IMG/VR virus record: IMGVR_UViG_3300050343_000200
Location: 1 to 51,628 of that record
DNA: 51,628 bases
Source: a virus
Direction: 5' to 3' (one strand)
The notes beneath the pieces were generated by a model. That model worked only from the letters and a program-made list of their open reading frames with translations, searched no databases and had not been told where the DNA came from. A program made the position numbers and the translations under genes. Of this stretch, positions 35,797-42,707 are shown one piece after another. Position 1 is the stretch's first letter. Each line of letters opens with the position of its first letter.

Positions 35797-36829
35797 CCAG
35801 CATCATTTTAACCAATCCTTGTAAGTTACGTTCTGGTTTCCACCCTAAAATCGACTGAGCCTTAGAACAGTCTCCTCTTAAATAATCTACTTCACACGGT
35901 CTATAAAATTCTTTGTCTATTACTATAAATCTATTCCAATCCTCAAACCCAGCATAAGTAAATGCTTCTTCTAAAAAATCTTCTATTGTAAAAGTCTTTC
36001 CGGTACATATTACATAGTCATCTGGCTTTGATTGTTGTGTCATAAGCCACATTGCTTTTACGTAATCTCCTGCGTATCCCCAATCTCTTGAAGCTTTAAC
36101 ATTTCCTAGCCTAAGCTTAGGAAAACTTTCCCTGTGGATTATTATTCTATCATCTGTAAAGTCTACAGGAAAACTGTCTAATGAAGAGTACGAAAGCCAT
36201 TTCTTAAAATTAGCTATCCAGCTGATTATTTTCTGCGTGACAAAATTTTCACCCCTTCGTGGTCCTTCGTGATTAAAAAGAATACCAGAACTAGAATGAA
36301 GCCCATAAGCATCGCGGTATATACGAACAGCGTGATGGGCAGCAGTTTTAGCGATTGCGTAAGGGGAATTCGGCATGAGTTTGGTCTGTTCATTTTGATA
36401 CTTGACTCCATTCTCGTCTATGTCATAACTGCTACCAAACATTTCACTTGAAGAAGCTTGATAAAATCTTACGTTTAGCATATCAAGATCAACAAGAGAC
36501 TGTAAGAGATTTAAGCATCCTTTGCCAGTAACATCCCAAGTCAATGCTGGTTGTTTAAATGAAGTTGCTACATGCGATTGTGCTGCTAGATTATAGACTT
36601 CATCTACATTATCGTTATCTTTGAATATATTTATAACACTACTAACATCTGTGATGTCTCCCTCGATTAACTTGAATTTATTATTAGAAGATAGATGCTT
36701 AATTCTCTCTGTTGTGTCTACACTGCACCTTCTAGCAACTCCTACGACCTGATAGTCTTTACTCAGAAGAAGGTCTGCTAGATGGCTTCCATCCTGACCA
36801 GTTACCCCAGTTATAATAGCTTTTTTCAT
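35783..36829 (-). CDS. gmd: GDP-mannose 4,6-dehydratase
   Basis: 348 residues, full length. Short-chain dehydrogenase fold: KKAIITGVTGQDGSHLADLLL (NADP-binding GxxGxxG), NLAAQSHVATSF, QASSSEMFGS, and the catalytic YAIAK (Tyr-x3-Lys). The substrate region FNHEGPRRGENFVTQKI and KASRDWGYAGDYVKAMW is typical of GMD. It converts GDP-mannose to GDP-4-keto-6-deoxymannose, a precursor of fucose, rhamnose and perosamine. Carried in the middle of the phage packaging operon, it may change host surface sugars or feed a host glycosyltransferase. No partner synthase is seen here. Confidence 0.93.
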   Translation of the reverse strand: MKKAIITGVTGQDGSHLADLLLSKDYQVVGVARRCSVDTTERIKHLSSNNKFKLIEGDITDVSSVINIFKDNDNVDEVYNLAAQSHVATSFKQPALTWDVTGKGCLNLLQSLVDLDMLNVRFYQASSSEMFGSSYDIDENGVKYQNEQTKLMPNSPYAIAKTAAHHAVRIYRDAYGLHSSSGILFNHEGPRRGENFVTQKIISWIANFKKWLSYSSLDSFPVDFTDDRIIIHRESFPKLRLGNVKASRDWGYAGDYVKAMWLMTQQSKPDDYVICTGKTFTIEDFLEEAFTYAGFEDWNRFIVIDKEFYRPCEVDYLRGDCSKAQSILGWKPERNLQGLVKMMLDAKL

Positions 36830-36933
36830 TTTTTATCCTTTACTAGTCTCACAAAAAACCAAACCACTAATAATTCTAAACCAATCGCCGCGCTCCAACA
36901 TGGTAAAATTACCGACAGTGATTCTGGGTCCAT
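36826..36933 (-). CDS. 35-residue single-pass membrane peptide
   Basis: A very small ORF: MDPESLSVILPCWSAAIGLE, then LLVVWFFVRLVKDKK. One transmembrane helix (about residues 7-29) with a basic C-terminal tail. The ATG has AAAGGAT upstream, and the stop overlaps the gmd start as ATGA, so it fills the space between two genes exactly. An inner-membrane role linked to GMD, or a superinfection or lysis role, is possible. Function unknown. Confidence 0.65.
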   Translation of the reverse strand: MDPESLSVILPCWSAAIGLELLVVWFFVRLVKDKK

Positions 36934-36935
36934 TG

Positions 36936-37730
36936 TTAATCCTTTGTTGTGTCTGGTGTTAAAAAAGGTTGATCTACCACTCCATCATCATATGTGTGAA
37001 ATTGAGAAAGTCTTTCTTTTTCTCTGTTCATGGCTATTCTCATCTTTTCCATCTCAATTCCATATTGTTTCATTCTATCTGGATCTTGCATCATCGCAGC
37101 AACCCAACTAGTAAAACTTTGCTTACTGTCTTCAAGCCTCTTAATTCGCTGCTCACGGGTTCCTTTCATTTCTTTGAGCATAGAACCCTTTTTAGCCTGT
37201 AACTCTCTGTAATCACGATTTAGGCTTTCCTGTGATGCCCTGAGAGAAGCCACTTGTCTTTCTAGGTTGATAATATAGTCCATGTCCTGCTGGTCTTTGT
37301 CTTGACTACGTTCATCTTGTATCATGTGTTCATATAAACTAATCTGTTCAATATTCTCTTTATTCCCTTTAAGACATCTATTCATAAGTATTTCTAACTT
37401 AATAACATCCACTACTTGTATTTCTTCTGTGGGGAATACATCATCTTTAAACTGAGAGATAATCTTAGACCAATGATATTTAAATAGCTCTAATTCTTTT
37501 TCTGTAAACTGCGCCTCTAGTTCATACCAGTATGGTCTGTCTTCTAGCGAGTAAGCCGCAACCTCTTCCCTTGTAAGACCAACTTTTAAGTCATTCTTAA
37601 TATATTGATTTATAGCATCAAAACTTCTATTGAGCTGGTCAGCTATATCTTGTACGCTGAGACTGTCAACCAAAGTCCTAATCAGCTCCTTCTCTTCTTT
37701 GGAGAGCCTACCGCCCTTTTTTGTTTTCAT
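36936..37730 (-). CDS. Helix-turn-helix and coiled-coil protein, possible small terminase
   Basis: 264 residues. N-terminus: GGRLSKEEKELIRTLVDSLSVQDIADQLNRSFDAINQYIK, a DNA-binding helix-turn-helix. A helical middle is followed by a long coiled coil (about 145-250: LERQVASLRASQESL, DYRELQAKKGSMLKE). HTH plus oligomerising coiled coil, upstream of terL on the same strand, fits a small terminase. However, six genes lie in between and the coiled coil is long. A phage transcription factor is the alternative, since the sigma-like gene is its direct neighbour with overlap. Confidence 0.6.
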   Translation of the reverse strand: MKTKKGGRLSKEEKELIRTLVDSLSVQDIADQLNRSFDAINQYIKNDLKVGLTREEVAAYSLEDRPYWYELEAQFTEKELELFKYHWSKIISQFKDDVFPTEEIQVVDVIKLEILMNRCLKGNKENIEQISLYEHMIQDERSQDKDQQDMDYIINLERQVASLRASQESLNRDYRELQAKKGSMLKEMKGTREQRIKRLEDSKQSFTSWVAAMMQDPDRMKQYGIEMEKMRIAMNREKERLSQFHTYDDGVVDQPFLTPDTTKD

Positions 37731-38208
37731 CTATGATACTCCTGATACTCTTTAATAAATTTTCTCGTCTATTCTTTGTAAGTGGTAAGTCATGCATAAA
37801 CTTTAATAGGTCTTCTCTTAAGTGGCTGGGTAACTCATCATCAATTAGTGATATAATTTCTTTTTCATCTAAATCGGATATATCTAACTCATAAAAATGA
37901 TATTGGTTATAGATATTAGAAGTAATAGTTGCAGGCGAATTAACTTTCTTTTTATTTACATCTTTAGAATTACCAAAATTATCACGTATAAGGTTTTTTA
38001 GTCTGTTAGATAAATTTACTGATAAGAAGTTCTCCAATGGGCGCTTATTGTCATATCTACTTAAAGCTTCAGCGCATATAATAAAAGCTTCCTGTTTTAT
38101 GTCATCTATATCATAATTGTTAAATATATACTTAGGGGCGATTCTGTTTATAACAATATCAATTATGTCCATAGTTTCTTGTTCAGTATGATTTTTAGGT
38201 ATTTTCAT
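37708..38208 (-). CDS. Phage sigma-70-like transcription factor
   Basis: 166 residues. Residues about 25-85 match sigma-70 region 2: DIDDIKQEAFIICAEALSRY, DNKRPLENFLSVNLSNRLKN and LIRDN. The region 2 arginine and aromatic positions are largely kept. Regions 1, 3 and a clear region 4 are absent; the C-terminal part is a helical extension with basic end. Reduced sigma factors of this kind (as in T4 gp55) direct host polymerase to late promoters with only a -10 element. Five identical GTGTATAAT elements precede the late units, several without a -35, which fits. Confidence 0.7.
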   Translation of the reverse strand: MKIPKNHTEQETMDIIDIVINRIAPKYIFNNYDIDDIKQEAFIICAEALSRYDNKRPLENFLSVNLSNRLKNLIRDNFGNSKDVNKKKVNSPATITSNIYNQYHFYELDISDLDEKEIISLIDDELPSHLREDLLKFMHDLPLTKNRRENLLKSIRSIIDENKKGR

Positions 38209-38980
38209 TTAATACCTCATCATCAGTCCACACTAGTGTCTTCCAAGACTTACCATCGTAGAATTTAAGCAACCTATCCTTGTCAGACCAGATTAGTGTA
38301 CCTCTGGGCGGTTTTTTAGCTTGCTTGTTAACAGAAAGGACTAAAGATGAGCAGTTTAACATTTTAGCATAAAGTTTATAAGCCTTTAGCGTAATTGACT
38401 TAGTAAAATCACTAATTAAGGAAACTATATCATTGTTGTGCATTGATTGAATGTTATCTTTCAATCTGCCAACTATAGAATTCTTTTCTACGTATAAGGG
38501 CGACACTGTACGCTTATCATTAGAGAAGGGCATTACGTGGGGGTCTACAAAGACTTCAGAGACGTTAGAAGTTCTAAAAGCTTCTATGTGTACGTAAGAA
38601 TTTTTATCGATTGGAGGAGGGGTGTACGGGTTAGGATGTGGGATGTTGCCATCATCAGTAATACCAGCTAATACGTTTGTTCTTTTAACAACATATGTAC
38701 TGCCTACTAATTTTAGATTTCCTAATCCTAATTCTTTGTACGCAACCCTATGACCATCGTAGTGAGATAGTTCGTAATAAAAATAATCATCTTCACCAAA
38801 TTCAGTAGAAAAGTTATTACATGTGCATTTAAATCTAGGATTATACTTGAAATGTTTTTCTATATCAAAGCATAAATTTTCACATCCCAGAAGTATTATA
38901 ATACCTGTACGTGGGTCTATGTCACACTTTTCAGCAATCGTCTGGTTCGTCGTCTTTAGTCTTCTCGTCGGAACAGCCAT
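38195..38980 (-). CDS. Hypothetical protein upstream of the sigma-like gene
   Basis: 261 residues, starting MAVPTRRLKTTNQTIAEKCD; this ATG has GAGG at six bases, while an ATG six bases earlier is too close to it. It has four Cys in its first third (GCENLCFDIEKHFKYNP, CTCNNF), a Pro-rich turn NPYTPPPIDKN, and a C-terminal KFYDGKSWKTLVW that resembles the fibre motif KFYDGxxW. It may be a virion protein. No family recognised. The end overlaps the sigma-like gene by 14 bases. Confidence 0.5.
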   Translation of the reverse strand: MAVPTRRLKTTNQTIAEKCDIDPRTGIIILLGCENLCFDIEKHFKYNPRFKCTCNNFSTEFGEDDYFYYELSHYDGHRVAYKELGLGNLKLVGSTYVVKRTNVLAGITDDGNIPHPNPYTPPPIDKNSYVHIEAFRTSNVSEVFVDPHVMPFSNDKRTVSPLYVEKNSIVGRLKDNIQSMHNNDIVSLISDFTKSITLKAYKLYAKMLNCSSLVLSVNKQAKKPPRGTLIWSDKDRLLKFYDGKSWKTLVWTDDEVLNENT

Positions 38981-39107
38981 GCGCATCCTCTTTGAGTAAA
39001 TCCTTTATTGACTTATCTTTTGCGTTAAGGTCTTCCGTTACAGATGCTTGCAGTGACGCAGTTGAACGACAATGCAATTGTGAATCTAATTGTTTATGTT
39101 TGCTCAT
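38931..39107 (-). CDS. Small acidic protein leading the late operon
   Basis: 58 residues, MSKHKQLDSQLHCRSTASLQ, then DLLKEDAHGCSDEKTKDDEPDDC. The start follows TTAGGAGGC, a near-perfect ribosome site; a longer frame reaching 39215 would begin upstream of the promoter. It overlaps the next gene by 50 bases. As first gene of the leftward operon it may be a regulator or a leader. Unknown. Confidence 0.6.
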   Translation of the reverse strand: MSKHKQLDSQLHCRSTASLQASVTEDLNAKDKSIKDLLKEDAHGCSDEKTKDDEPDDC

Positions 39108-39125
39108 ATTAAGCCTCCTAAGAAA

Positions 39126-39154
39126 ATTATACACTTTACAGCGATTTTTTGCAA
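39126..39154 (-). promoter_or_regulatory. Leftward promoter of the packaging operon
   Basis: TTGCAA (39154-39149), a 17-base spacer, and TATAAT (39131-39126) inside GTGTATAAT. This is the only one of the five leftward elements with a good -35, so host sigma-70 may start this unit, which includes the phage sigma-like gene. Confidence 0.75.
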
Positions 39155-39202
39155 TTTTATAAGGATATGGGGGCGCATTCGGAAGCATTGGGTAATACTT
39201 AA

Positions 39203-39232
39203 TTGTAAAAATCATCAGAAAAATAGTACAAT
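39203..39232 (+). promoter_or_regulatory. Rightward promoter giving a leaderless mRNA
   Basis: TTGTAA (39203-39208), 18-base spacer, TACAAT (39227-39232). Counting seven bases on puts the first transcribed base at or next to the ATG at 39239, and no ribosome site lies upstream of that ATG. Confidence 0.5.
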
Positions 39233-39238
39233 GCTACT

Positions 39239-40435
39239 ATGAATACCAAACAATGTGCGTACTGCAAGTTAGACCTACCAGCCAACACGGAAGTATTTCC
39301 CGTGGTTAATGGCTCTGTTGCTGATTTTAAAGCTGGTAAAAAAGGAGTAAGGCTGCAAGCGAGATGCAAGAAATGCAGACAATTAACTAGACATGATAAG
39401 CATAAGAGCTACGAGCAGAAAAACCAACCAACCGCTGTCTGTAAAAAATGCGGAACAGAAAGAAAAAATAAATACTTTCACTCTCACGCAAAAAGAAAAA
39501 ATGGGATGGAATCAACCTGTGTTTTATGTAAGCTCAATCACGAAACTGAACAAGAATACGACATGGCTAAAAGTCGTTACAAACCGTGTGAGGAATGCGG
39601 TTGTGGATTCTTAAAAAGAAAAGGTCCAGAAAATTATTGCGGTGCGTGTGGTAGAAAAAAAGCAGCTATAACTAATAAAAGAAATCACTTACTAGCTAGT
39701 TTTAGACATAATATACCTAAAAGAATTGCTAAAGCCAAGAAAGAGATTGATCGCCTGCAAAAATTTTTACCCATACAAGTATGCACAAACTGTGGTGAGC
39801 ATAGGGAAAGATCAGAATTCTACGGTAATAGTCGGCAGTGTAGCAATTGTATTAAAGCAAAGGCAAGAGAGCGTAGTCAAGATCCACAAAGACAGAAAGA
39901 GAGATCTATTTACGCAAAAAGAAGATATAGAGAGAATGAAGAACATAGGAATAAAGTTAAACAGCAAGCTATAGCTTATAGTAAAGAAGCTAGAAAGAGA
40001 CCAGAAGTAAAAATTATTCATAATGTTCGTAAGAGGATTAAGAGGTGTCTTAGTAAGGGGAAGAAAATAGGAAAACATGTTAACAAGTATATACAGCTGC
40101 CAAATGGTCTTACTCTGGATGACCATCTTGAGTCGCAGTTTGAAAGCCAAACAGAAGTGTGGGGCAAAAATAGCAACGGAGAAGCTATGTCTTGGGATAA
40201 CTACGGAGAGGGACCAGACAAATGGCACATTGATCATCATGTTTCATTGAAGGCTAATGGAATATACGAGCAAAACATTAGCAACGCAGAACTAGAGCGT
40301 AGAATGAAGAAAGCATGGTACTATAAGAATTTGAAGCCCTTGTGGGGCAAATATAATATTGCTAAGAGTGCTACAACTATACGATGCGCAGAGGACAAAA
40401 GGCGTATCAAGGAACAAGCAGATGCTATCTGGTAG
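39239..40435 (+). CDS. Multi-zinc-ribbon HNH-like endonuclease
   Basis: 398 residues. Four Cys-pair zinc ribbons: CAYCKLDLP with CKKC, CKKCGTERKNKYF with CVLC, CEECGCGFL with CGACG, and CTNCGEHRERSEFY with CSNC. A Lys/Arg-rich helical region follows. The C-terminal nuclease-like part has WHIDHHVSLKANG and WYYKNLKPLWGKYNIAK, the pattern of HNH nucleases of homing or recombination type. It stands alone at the divergence point of the two arms. It could be a free-standing homing endonuclease or a host-takeover nuclease. Confidence 0.75.
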   Translation: MNTKQCAYCKLDLPANTEVFPVVNGSVADFKAGKKGVRLQARCKKCRQLTRHDKHKSYEQKNQPTAVCKKCGTERKNKYFHSHAKRKNGMESTCVLCKLNHETEQEYDMAKSRYKPCEECGCGFLKRKGPENYCGACGRKKAAITNKRNHLLASFRHNIPKRIAKAKKEIDRLQKFLPIQVCTNCGEHRERSEFYGNSRQCSNCIKAKARERSQDPQRQKERSIYAKRRYRENEEHRNKVKQQAIAYSKEARKRPEVKIIHNVRKRIKRCLSKGKKIGKHVNKYIQLPNGLTLDDHLESQFESQTEVWGKNSNGEAMSWDNYGEGPDKWHIDHHVSLKANGIYEQNISNAELERRMKKAWYYKNLKPLWGKYNIAKSATTIRCAEDKRRIKEQADAIW

Positions 40436-40460
40436 GCTTGGGTAATACATTGAAATAAAT

Positions 40461-40559
40461 ATGTTTGATTGTGTTTGGACCACCCCAGCATTTTTCGTAC
40501 CAAAACGAAGAAAAATAATAGGTACTAAAATAGCGTGTACCTTCCCAAAATGGCTGTAA
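40461..40559 (+). CDS. Possible 32-residue protein
   Basis: MFDCVWTTPAFFVPKRRKII, then GTKIACTFPKWL. The aromatic and basic composition looks like a real phage micro-protein, but no clear ribosome site lies upstream. The stop lies in the first half of the hairpin repeat, as for the gene ending at 43619. Confidence 0.3.
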   Translation: MFDCVWTTPAFFVPKRRKIIGTKIACTFPKWL

Positions 40560-40582
40560 GTCCTTTCCCAGTATAGACTTAC
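40556..40582 (+). repeat. Hairpin repeat copy 1 (GTAAGTC...GACTTAC)
   Basis: GTAAGTC and GACTTAC pair over seven bases around a 13-base loop. An A/T-rich run follows. Lies 42 bases before the next TTGACA promoter. Confidence 0.75.
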
Positions 40583-40623
40583 GTGCATTTATAAAAAAAA
40601 TAAAATAATTTCTAAATTAGTGC

Positions 40624-40652
40624 TTGACAATTGACGATATACTATATATACT
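40624..40652 (+). promoter_or_regulatory. Early promoter E1
   Basis: TTGACA, 17-base spacer with GACGATA, TATACT. Precedes the gene at 40693. Confidence 0.8.
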
Positions 40653-40692
40653 TAGGATATAAGAAACAAACAACTAACCAAAGGAATTCACA

Positions 40693-40887
40693 ATGAATAT
40701 CTCACAACGAAATCGAATCGCTAACAATCTTAAAATCGTAGACGTTCACAATCGAGAGGTTGTTGTAACGAAAGATACTAACAAGGTTATCGGATACGCT
40801 AAGAATGGCAAATTTGCACAAGATCCACTAGTAGTACGAACATTACAGAATAGCTACGATCTTAACCGAGTATGGGGATTAGGTTAA
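40693..40887 (+). CDS. Small hypothetical early protein
   Basis: 64 residues: MNISQRNRIANNLKIVDVHN, REVVVTKDTNKVIGYAKNGK, and an end LNRVWGLG. AAAGGA ribosome site, promoter E1 40 bases upstream. The beta-hairpin-like middle (NREVVVTKDTNKVIGYAKNG) suggests a small SH3-like fold. No family recognised. Confidence 0.65.
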   Translation: MNISQRNRIANNLKIVDVHNREVVVTKDTNKVIGYAKNGKFAQDPLVVRTLQNSYDLNRVWGLG

Positions 40888-40893
40888 TTCCTC

Positions 40894-40922
40894 TTGACAG
40901 ATTAAAGTTTCTACTGTACAAT
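40894..40922 (+). promoter_or_regulatory. Early promoter E2
   Basis: TTGACA, 17-base spacer, TACAAT, then GTCGATATA directly after the -10. Precedes the membrane peptide genes. Confidence 0.8.
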
Positions 40923-40949
40923 GTCGATATACTAATAAGGAGAAAAGTT

Positions 40950-41042
40950 ATGCGAGAATCAGACCAAGAATTACTATTGATCGTTGTTGTTTGTTGTGTT
41001 ATAGTTGTATCAGTGTTTTGGAATTACACCCCTATTTGCTAA
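40950..41042 (+). CDS. 30-residue membrane peptide
   Basis: MRESDQELLLIVVVCCVIVV, then SVFWNYTPIC. A single transmembrane helix with an acidic N-terminus. AAGGAG site, first gene of a six- to seven-gene cassette after E2. Confidence 0.65.
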   Translation: MRESDQELLLIVVVCCVIVVSVFWNYTPIC

Positions 41043-41052
41043 GGAGATTACA

Positions 41053-41127
41053 ATGGGAAATGATGAAAAGTTTTTACTAGTATTAGTTTTTATCGTCGGT
41101 TGTTTCACCACTTTGTTTATTAACTAA
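41053..41127 (+). CDS. 24-residue membrane peptide
   Basis: MGNDEKFLLVLVFIVGCFTT, then LFIN. Same design as the preceding 30-residue peptide (acidic start, one helix), so the two may be a diverged duplicate or a pair. AAGGAG site. Confidence 0.6.
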   Translation: MGNDEKFLLVLVFIVGCFTTLFIN

Positions 41128-41137
41128 GGATAATACA

Positions 41138-41263
41138 ATGGGATTCTACGAAGAATTAGATCAGTACGAAGCACGAGCCGAATACGAGAAATGGCTTGAC
41201 GAGCAGGAAGATTTTATGGTACGATGTCATGAGCAGGAAATGTCGCCGGAGGTAGTAGAATGA
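41138..41263 (+). CDS. 41-residue acidic early protein
   Basis: MGFYEELDQYEARAEYEKWL, then DEQEDFMVRC and HEQEMSPEVVE. Strongly helical and acidic. The stop overlaps the next start (ATGA). Confidence 0.6.
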   Translation: MGFYEELDQYEARAEYEKWLDEQEDFMVRCHEQEMSPEVVE

Positions 41264-41418
41264 ATCAGTATGTTGAAAAGAATTTGTATGATGTGCTTGA
41301 CAAGTTTACCACAGATAGGCTACAATGCTATTTGTTGGCATGTCAAGAAGAAAAAGAGTTTGACGGTGTACGTGTAGCCGCCAACATATTACGAGTACGA
41401 TTTATCAACGGAGAATGA
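41260..41418 (+). CDS. 52-residue hypothetical early protein
   Basis: MNQYVEKNLYDVLDKFTTDR, then LQCYLLACQEEKEFDGVRVA and ANILRVRFING. Helical. ATGA coupling to the gene before it, GGAGGT site inside that gene. A TTGACA...TACAAT pair within it may be a chance internal promoter. Confidence 0.55.
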   Translation: MNQYVEKNLYDVLDKFTTDRLQCYLLACQEEKEFDGVRVAANILRVRFINGE

Positions 41419-41419
41419 T

Positions 41420-41581
41420 ATGAGCATTTTTGATCGACCTGATTTTGACGAGATTCTAGCTGGCATTGTATACGATAGCCGTGTACAATCACCCGATGAT
41501 CAATGGGATGATGACAACCAACCAACACACCAACAAGAAGTAGAAGCATTAGAAGAGGAGGACTATTGTGGGATTGATTGA
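41420..41581 (+). CDS. 53-residue acidic early protein
   Basis: MSIFDRPDFDEILAGIVYDS, then RVQSPDDQWDDDNQPTHQQE and VEALEEEDYCGID. Very acidic, a DNA-mimic-like composition, but no fold can be claimed. Starts one base after the preceding stop and overlaps the next gene by 14 bases. Confidence 0.55.
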   Translation: MSIFDRPDFDEILAGIVYDSRVQSPDDQWDDDNQPTHQQEVEALEEEDYCGID

Positions 41582-41756
41582 AATAGATTTTCTGTCTATC
41601 ATAGTAGGATACATGGTAGGCGTAGCGTTGATGTGGTCACTATGTAACACGTTCTACGGAGAGAACAATGAGCAACGAACAGAAACGGATTCTAAACATA
41701 CTCGCCCTCGCTATGATCGCAGGTATCATATGCTGTACGGTGATTCACCTGAATGA
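41568..41756 (+). CDS. 62-residue membrane protein (GTG start)
   Basis: MGLIEIDFLSIIVGYMVGVA, then LMWSLCNTFYGENNEQ and a basic tail. One transmembrane helix. The GTG follows GAGGAGGA. Its C-terminal third overlaps another membrane gene (41668-41799) in a different frame. Confidence 0.55.
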   Translation: MGLIEIDFLSIIVGYMVGVALMWSLCNTFYGENNEQRTETDSKHTRPRYDRRYHMLYGDSPE

Positions 41757-41799
41757 ATGCCCGCCTGAAATCCCGTGCTTTGATATGCCCAAGCAATAA
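41668..41799 (+). CDS. 43-residue membrane peptide in an overlapping frame
   Basis: MSNEQKRILNILALAMIAGI, then ICCTVIHLNECPPEIPCFDM and PKQ. Transmembrane helix at about 9-27, then a Cys/Pro-rich outer tail. GGAGAG site. It overlaps the preceding gene by 89 bases, a layout like the overlapping Rz/Rz1 spanin genes, though neither product looks like a spanin. Confidence 0.55.
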   Translation: MSNEQKRILNILALAMIAGIICCTVIHLNECPPEIPCFDMPKQ

Positions 41800-41809
41800 A
41801 TCAAACGGG

Positions 41810-41841
41810 CCGTAAGTCGTTACCCAGTAAGGGTTTACGGC
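41810..41841 (+). repeat. Hairpin repeat copy 2
   Basis: CCGTAAGTC pairs with GGTTTACGG (one G-U pair). GCGGGGCGGG follows within a few bases, as at copy 3. The 41842-41943 gap contains this GC-rich stretch, a run of A, and CCGATATATATACT, a possible promoter without a good -35. Confidence 0.7.
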
Positions 41842-41943
41842 TTGCGGGGCGGGCCGCGAATCCTGTGCCAAAAAAAATATAGTATTACCTAAAGTATTCC
41901 GCTATGGGTGGCCGATATATATACTATAGAAAGAAGGTGATGT

Positions 41944-42120
41944 ATGTTGACAATCGTTACACTATTAAGTATGTTCGCAGGGTATGAAGGATATGATAAT
42001 GGTAAACTGTACATAGGTACATATACTCCAACGTGTGAATATGGGTGGGTTATAACAAATAGCGAAGTATATCTTGACACAATTTATGAAAAAAATAATA
42101 ATTTAGTACTTGACAATTAA
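41944..42120 (+). CDS. 58-residue hypothetical early protein
   Basis: MLTIVTLLSMFAGYEGYDNG, then KLYIGTYTPTCEYGWVITNS and EVYLDTIYEKNNNLVLDN. Beta-type sequence. GAAGG site upstream, possible -10 TATACT at 41920-41925 in a CCGATATATATA context. Its stop codon lies inside promoter E3. Confidence 0.6.
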   Translation: MLTIVTLLSMFAGYEGYDNGKLYIGTYTPTCEYGWVITNSEVYLDTIYEKNNNLVLDN

Positions 42121-42138
42121 AGTTTATATGTATATAAT
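42110..42138 (+). promoter_or_regulatory. Early promoter E3
   Basis: TTGACA, 17-base spacer, TATAAT, then GTCGATATA directly after the -10, as in E2. The spacer AATTAAAGTTT... resembles that of E2. Confidence 0.85.
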
Positions 42139-42176
42139 GTCGATATAACAAGTAACACTAAAAGAAAGAAAATCAA

Positions 42177-42356
42177 ATGTCAAACAACTTTGAAATCACT
42201 TATCACTCTGATTGCTGCGGCGCTTATGTTCACTCTGACGCTGACCTTTGCCCAACTTGTCTTGAGCATTGCGAAGTAATCGAAGAACGTGTAGACTATG
42301 ATTGTTCAGAAGCTGTACACTTTGAAGCATCGCTTGACTTTTACGGTGCTGGCTGA
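42177..42356 (+). CDS. Small zinc-ribbon protein
   Basis: 59 residues with a CC...CPxC zinc site: ITYHSDCCGAYVHSDADLCP, then TCLEHCEVIEERVDYDC. The arrangement is the one common in small phage proteins of unknown role. Acidic C-terminus. Promoter E3 is 39 bases upstream; the ribosome site (AAAGAAAG) is weak. Confidence 0.65.
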   Translation: MSNNFEITYHSDCCGAYVHSDADLCPTCLEHCEVIEERVDYDCSEAVHFEASLDFYGAG

Positions 42357-42374
42357 TAGGATTGTATCACTCGA

Positions 42375-42390
42375 CCCATACCGCTATGGG
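42375..42390 (+). promoter_or_regulatory. Short hairpin upstream of a small gene
   Basis: CCCATA, loop CCGC, TATGGG: a six-pair stem 24 bases before the next start. CCGCTATGGG also occurs at 41899-41908. Could be a translation control element or a short terminator without a U-tract. Confidence 0.4.
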
Positions 42391-42413
42391 CGCACACAGG
42401 AAGGAAAACACCA

Positions 42414-42545
42414 ATGTTCACAGAACAAGAAAAACTAGAAATCACTATTGACGGCCTGCGAAATGGTGATATATTTATGAATGAAGATGGAATACCAGTT
42501 GATGAGTACGGCGACCCTATATTTGAGGATGATAAAAATGAGTAA
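42414..42545 (+). CDS. 43-residue acidic early protein
   Basis: MFTEQEKLEITIDGLRNGDI, then FMNEDGIPVDEYGDPIFEDD. AAGGAAAA site. A repeated D-G/E-Y-G-D-P turn pattern in the second half. Overlaps the next gene by eight bases. Confidence 0.6.
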   Translation: MFTEQEKLEITIDGLRNGDIFMNEDGIPVDEYGDPIFEDDKNE

Positions 42546-42705
42546 CAATAATTGCGTAGTGTATCCTAGAAAAAACGTTTGGGCCGTGTACGATATGAGC
42601 GGTCAAAAAATCGGAGAAGTCGGAGCCATGACAGAAATTGAGGCTAGACAAAAAGTCACTCAACATGTTATGATACCTTTCAGACTTTCACACATTGAGG
42701 AGTAA
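42538..42705 (+). CDS. 55-residue hypothetical early protein
   Basis: MSNNNCVVYPRKNVWAVYDM, then SGQKIGEVGAMTEIEARQKV and TQHVMIPFRLSHIEE. The short start is chosen because the longer frame would run through the preceding gene. Looks like a small alpha/beta domain. Confidence 0.6.
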   Translation: MSNNNCVVYPRKNVWAVYDMSGQKIGEVGAMTEIEARQKVTQHVMIPFRLSHIEE

Positions 42706-42707
42706 AC

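Noticed and set aside
36936-37730. Confident call as small terminase
   Set aside because: HTH and coiled coil fit, but six genes separate it from terL and the coiled coil is long; listed as possible only.
40292-40588. Leftward open frames under the HNH gene end
   Set aside because: They run antisense to the HNH-like gene and the hairpin repeat, with no ribosome site or promoter.
41260-41310. Promoter inside the 52-residue gene
   Set aside because: TTGACA and TACAAT are 18 bases apart, but they lie in coding sequence without the GACGATA motif and no new gene start follows closely.
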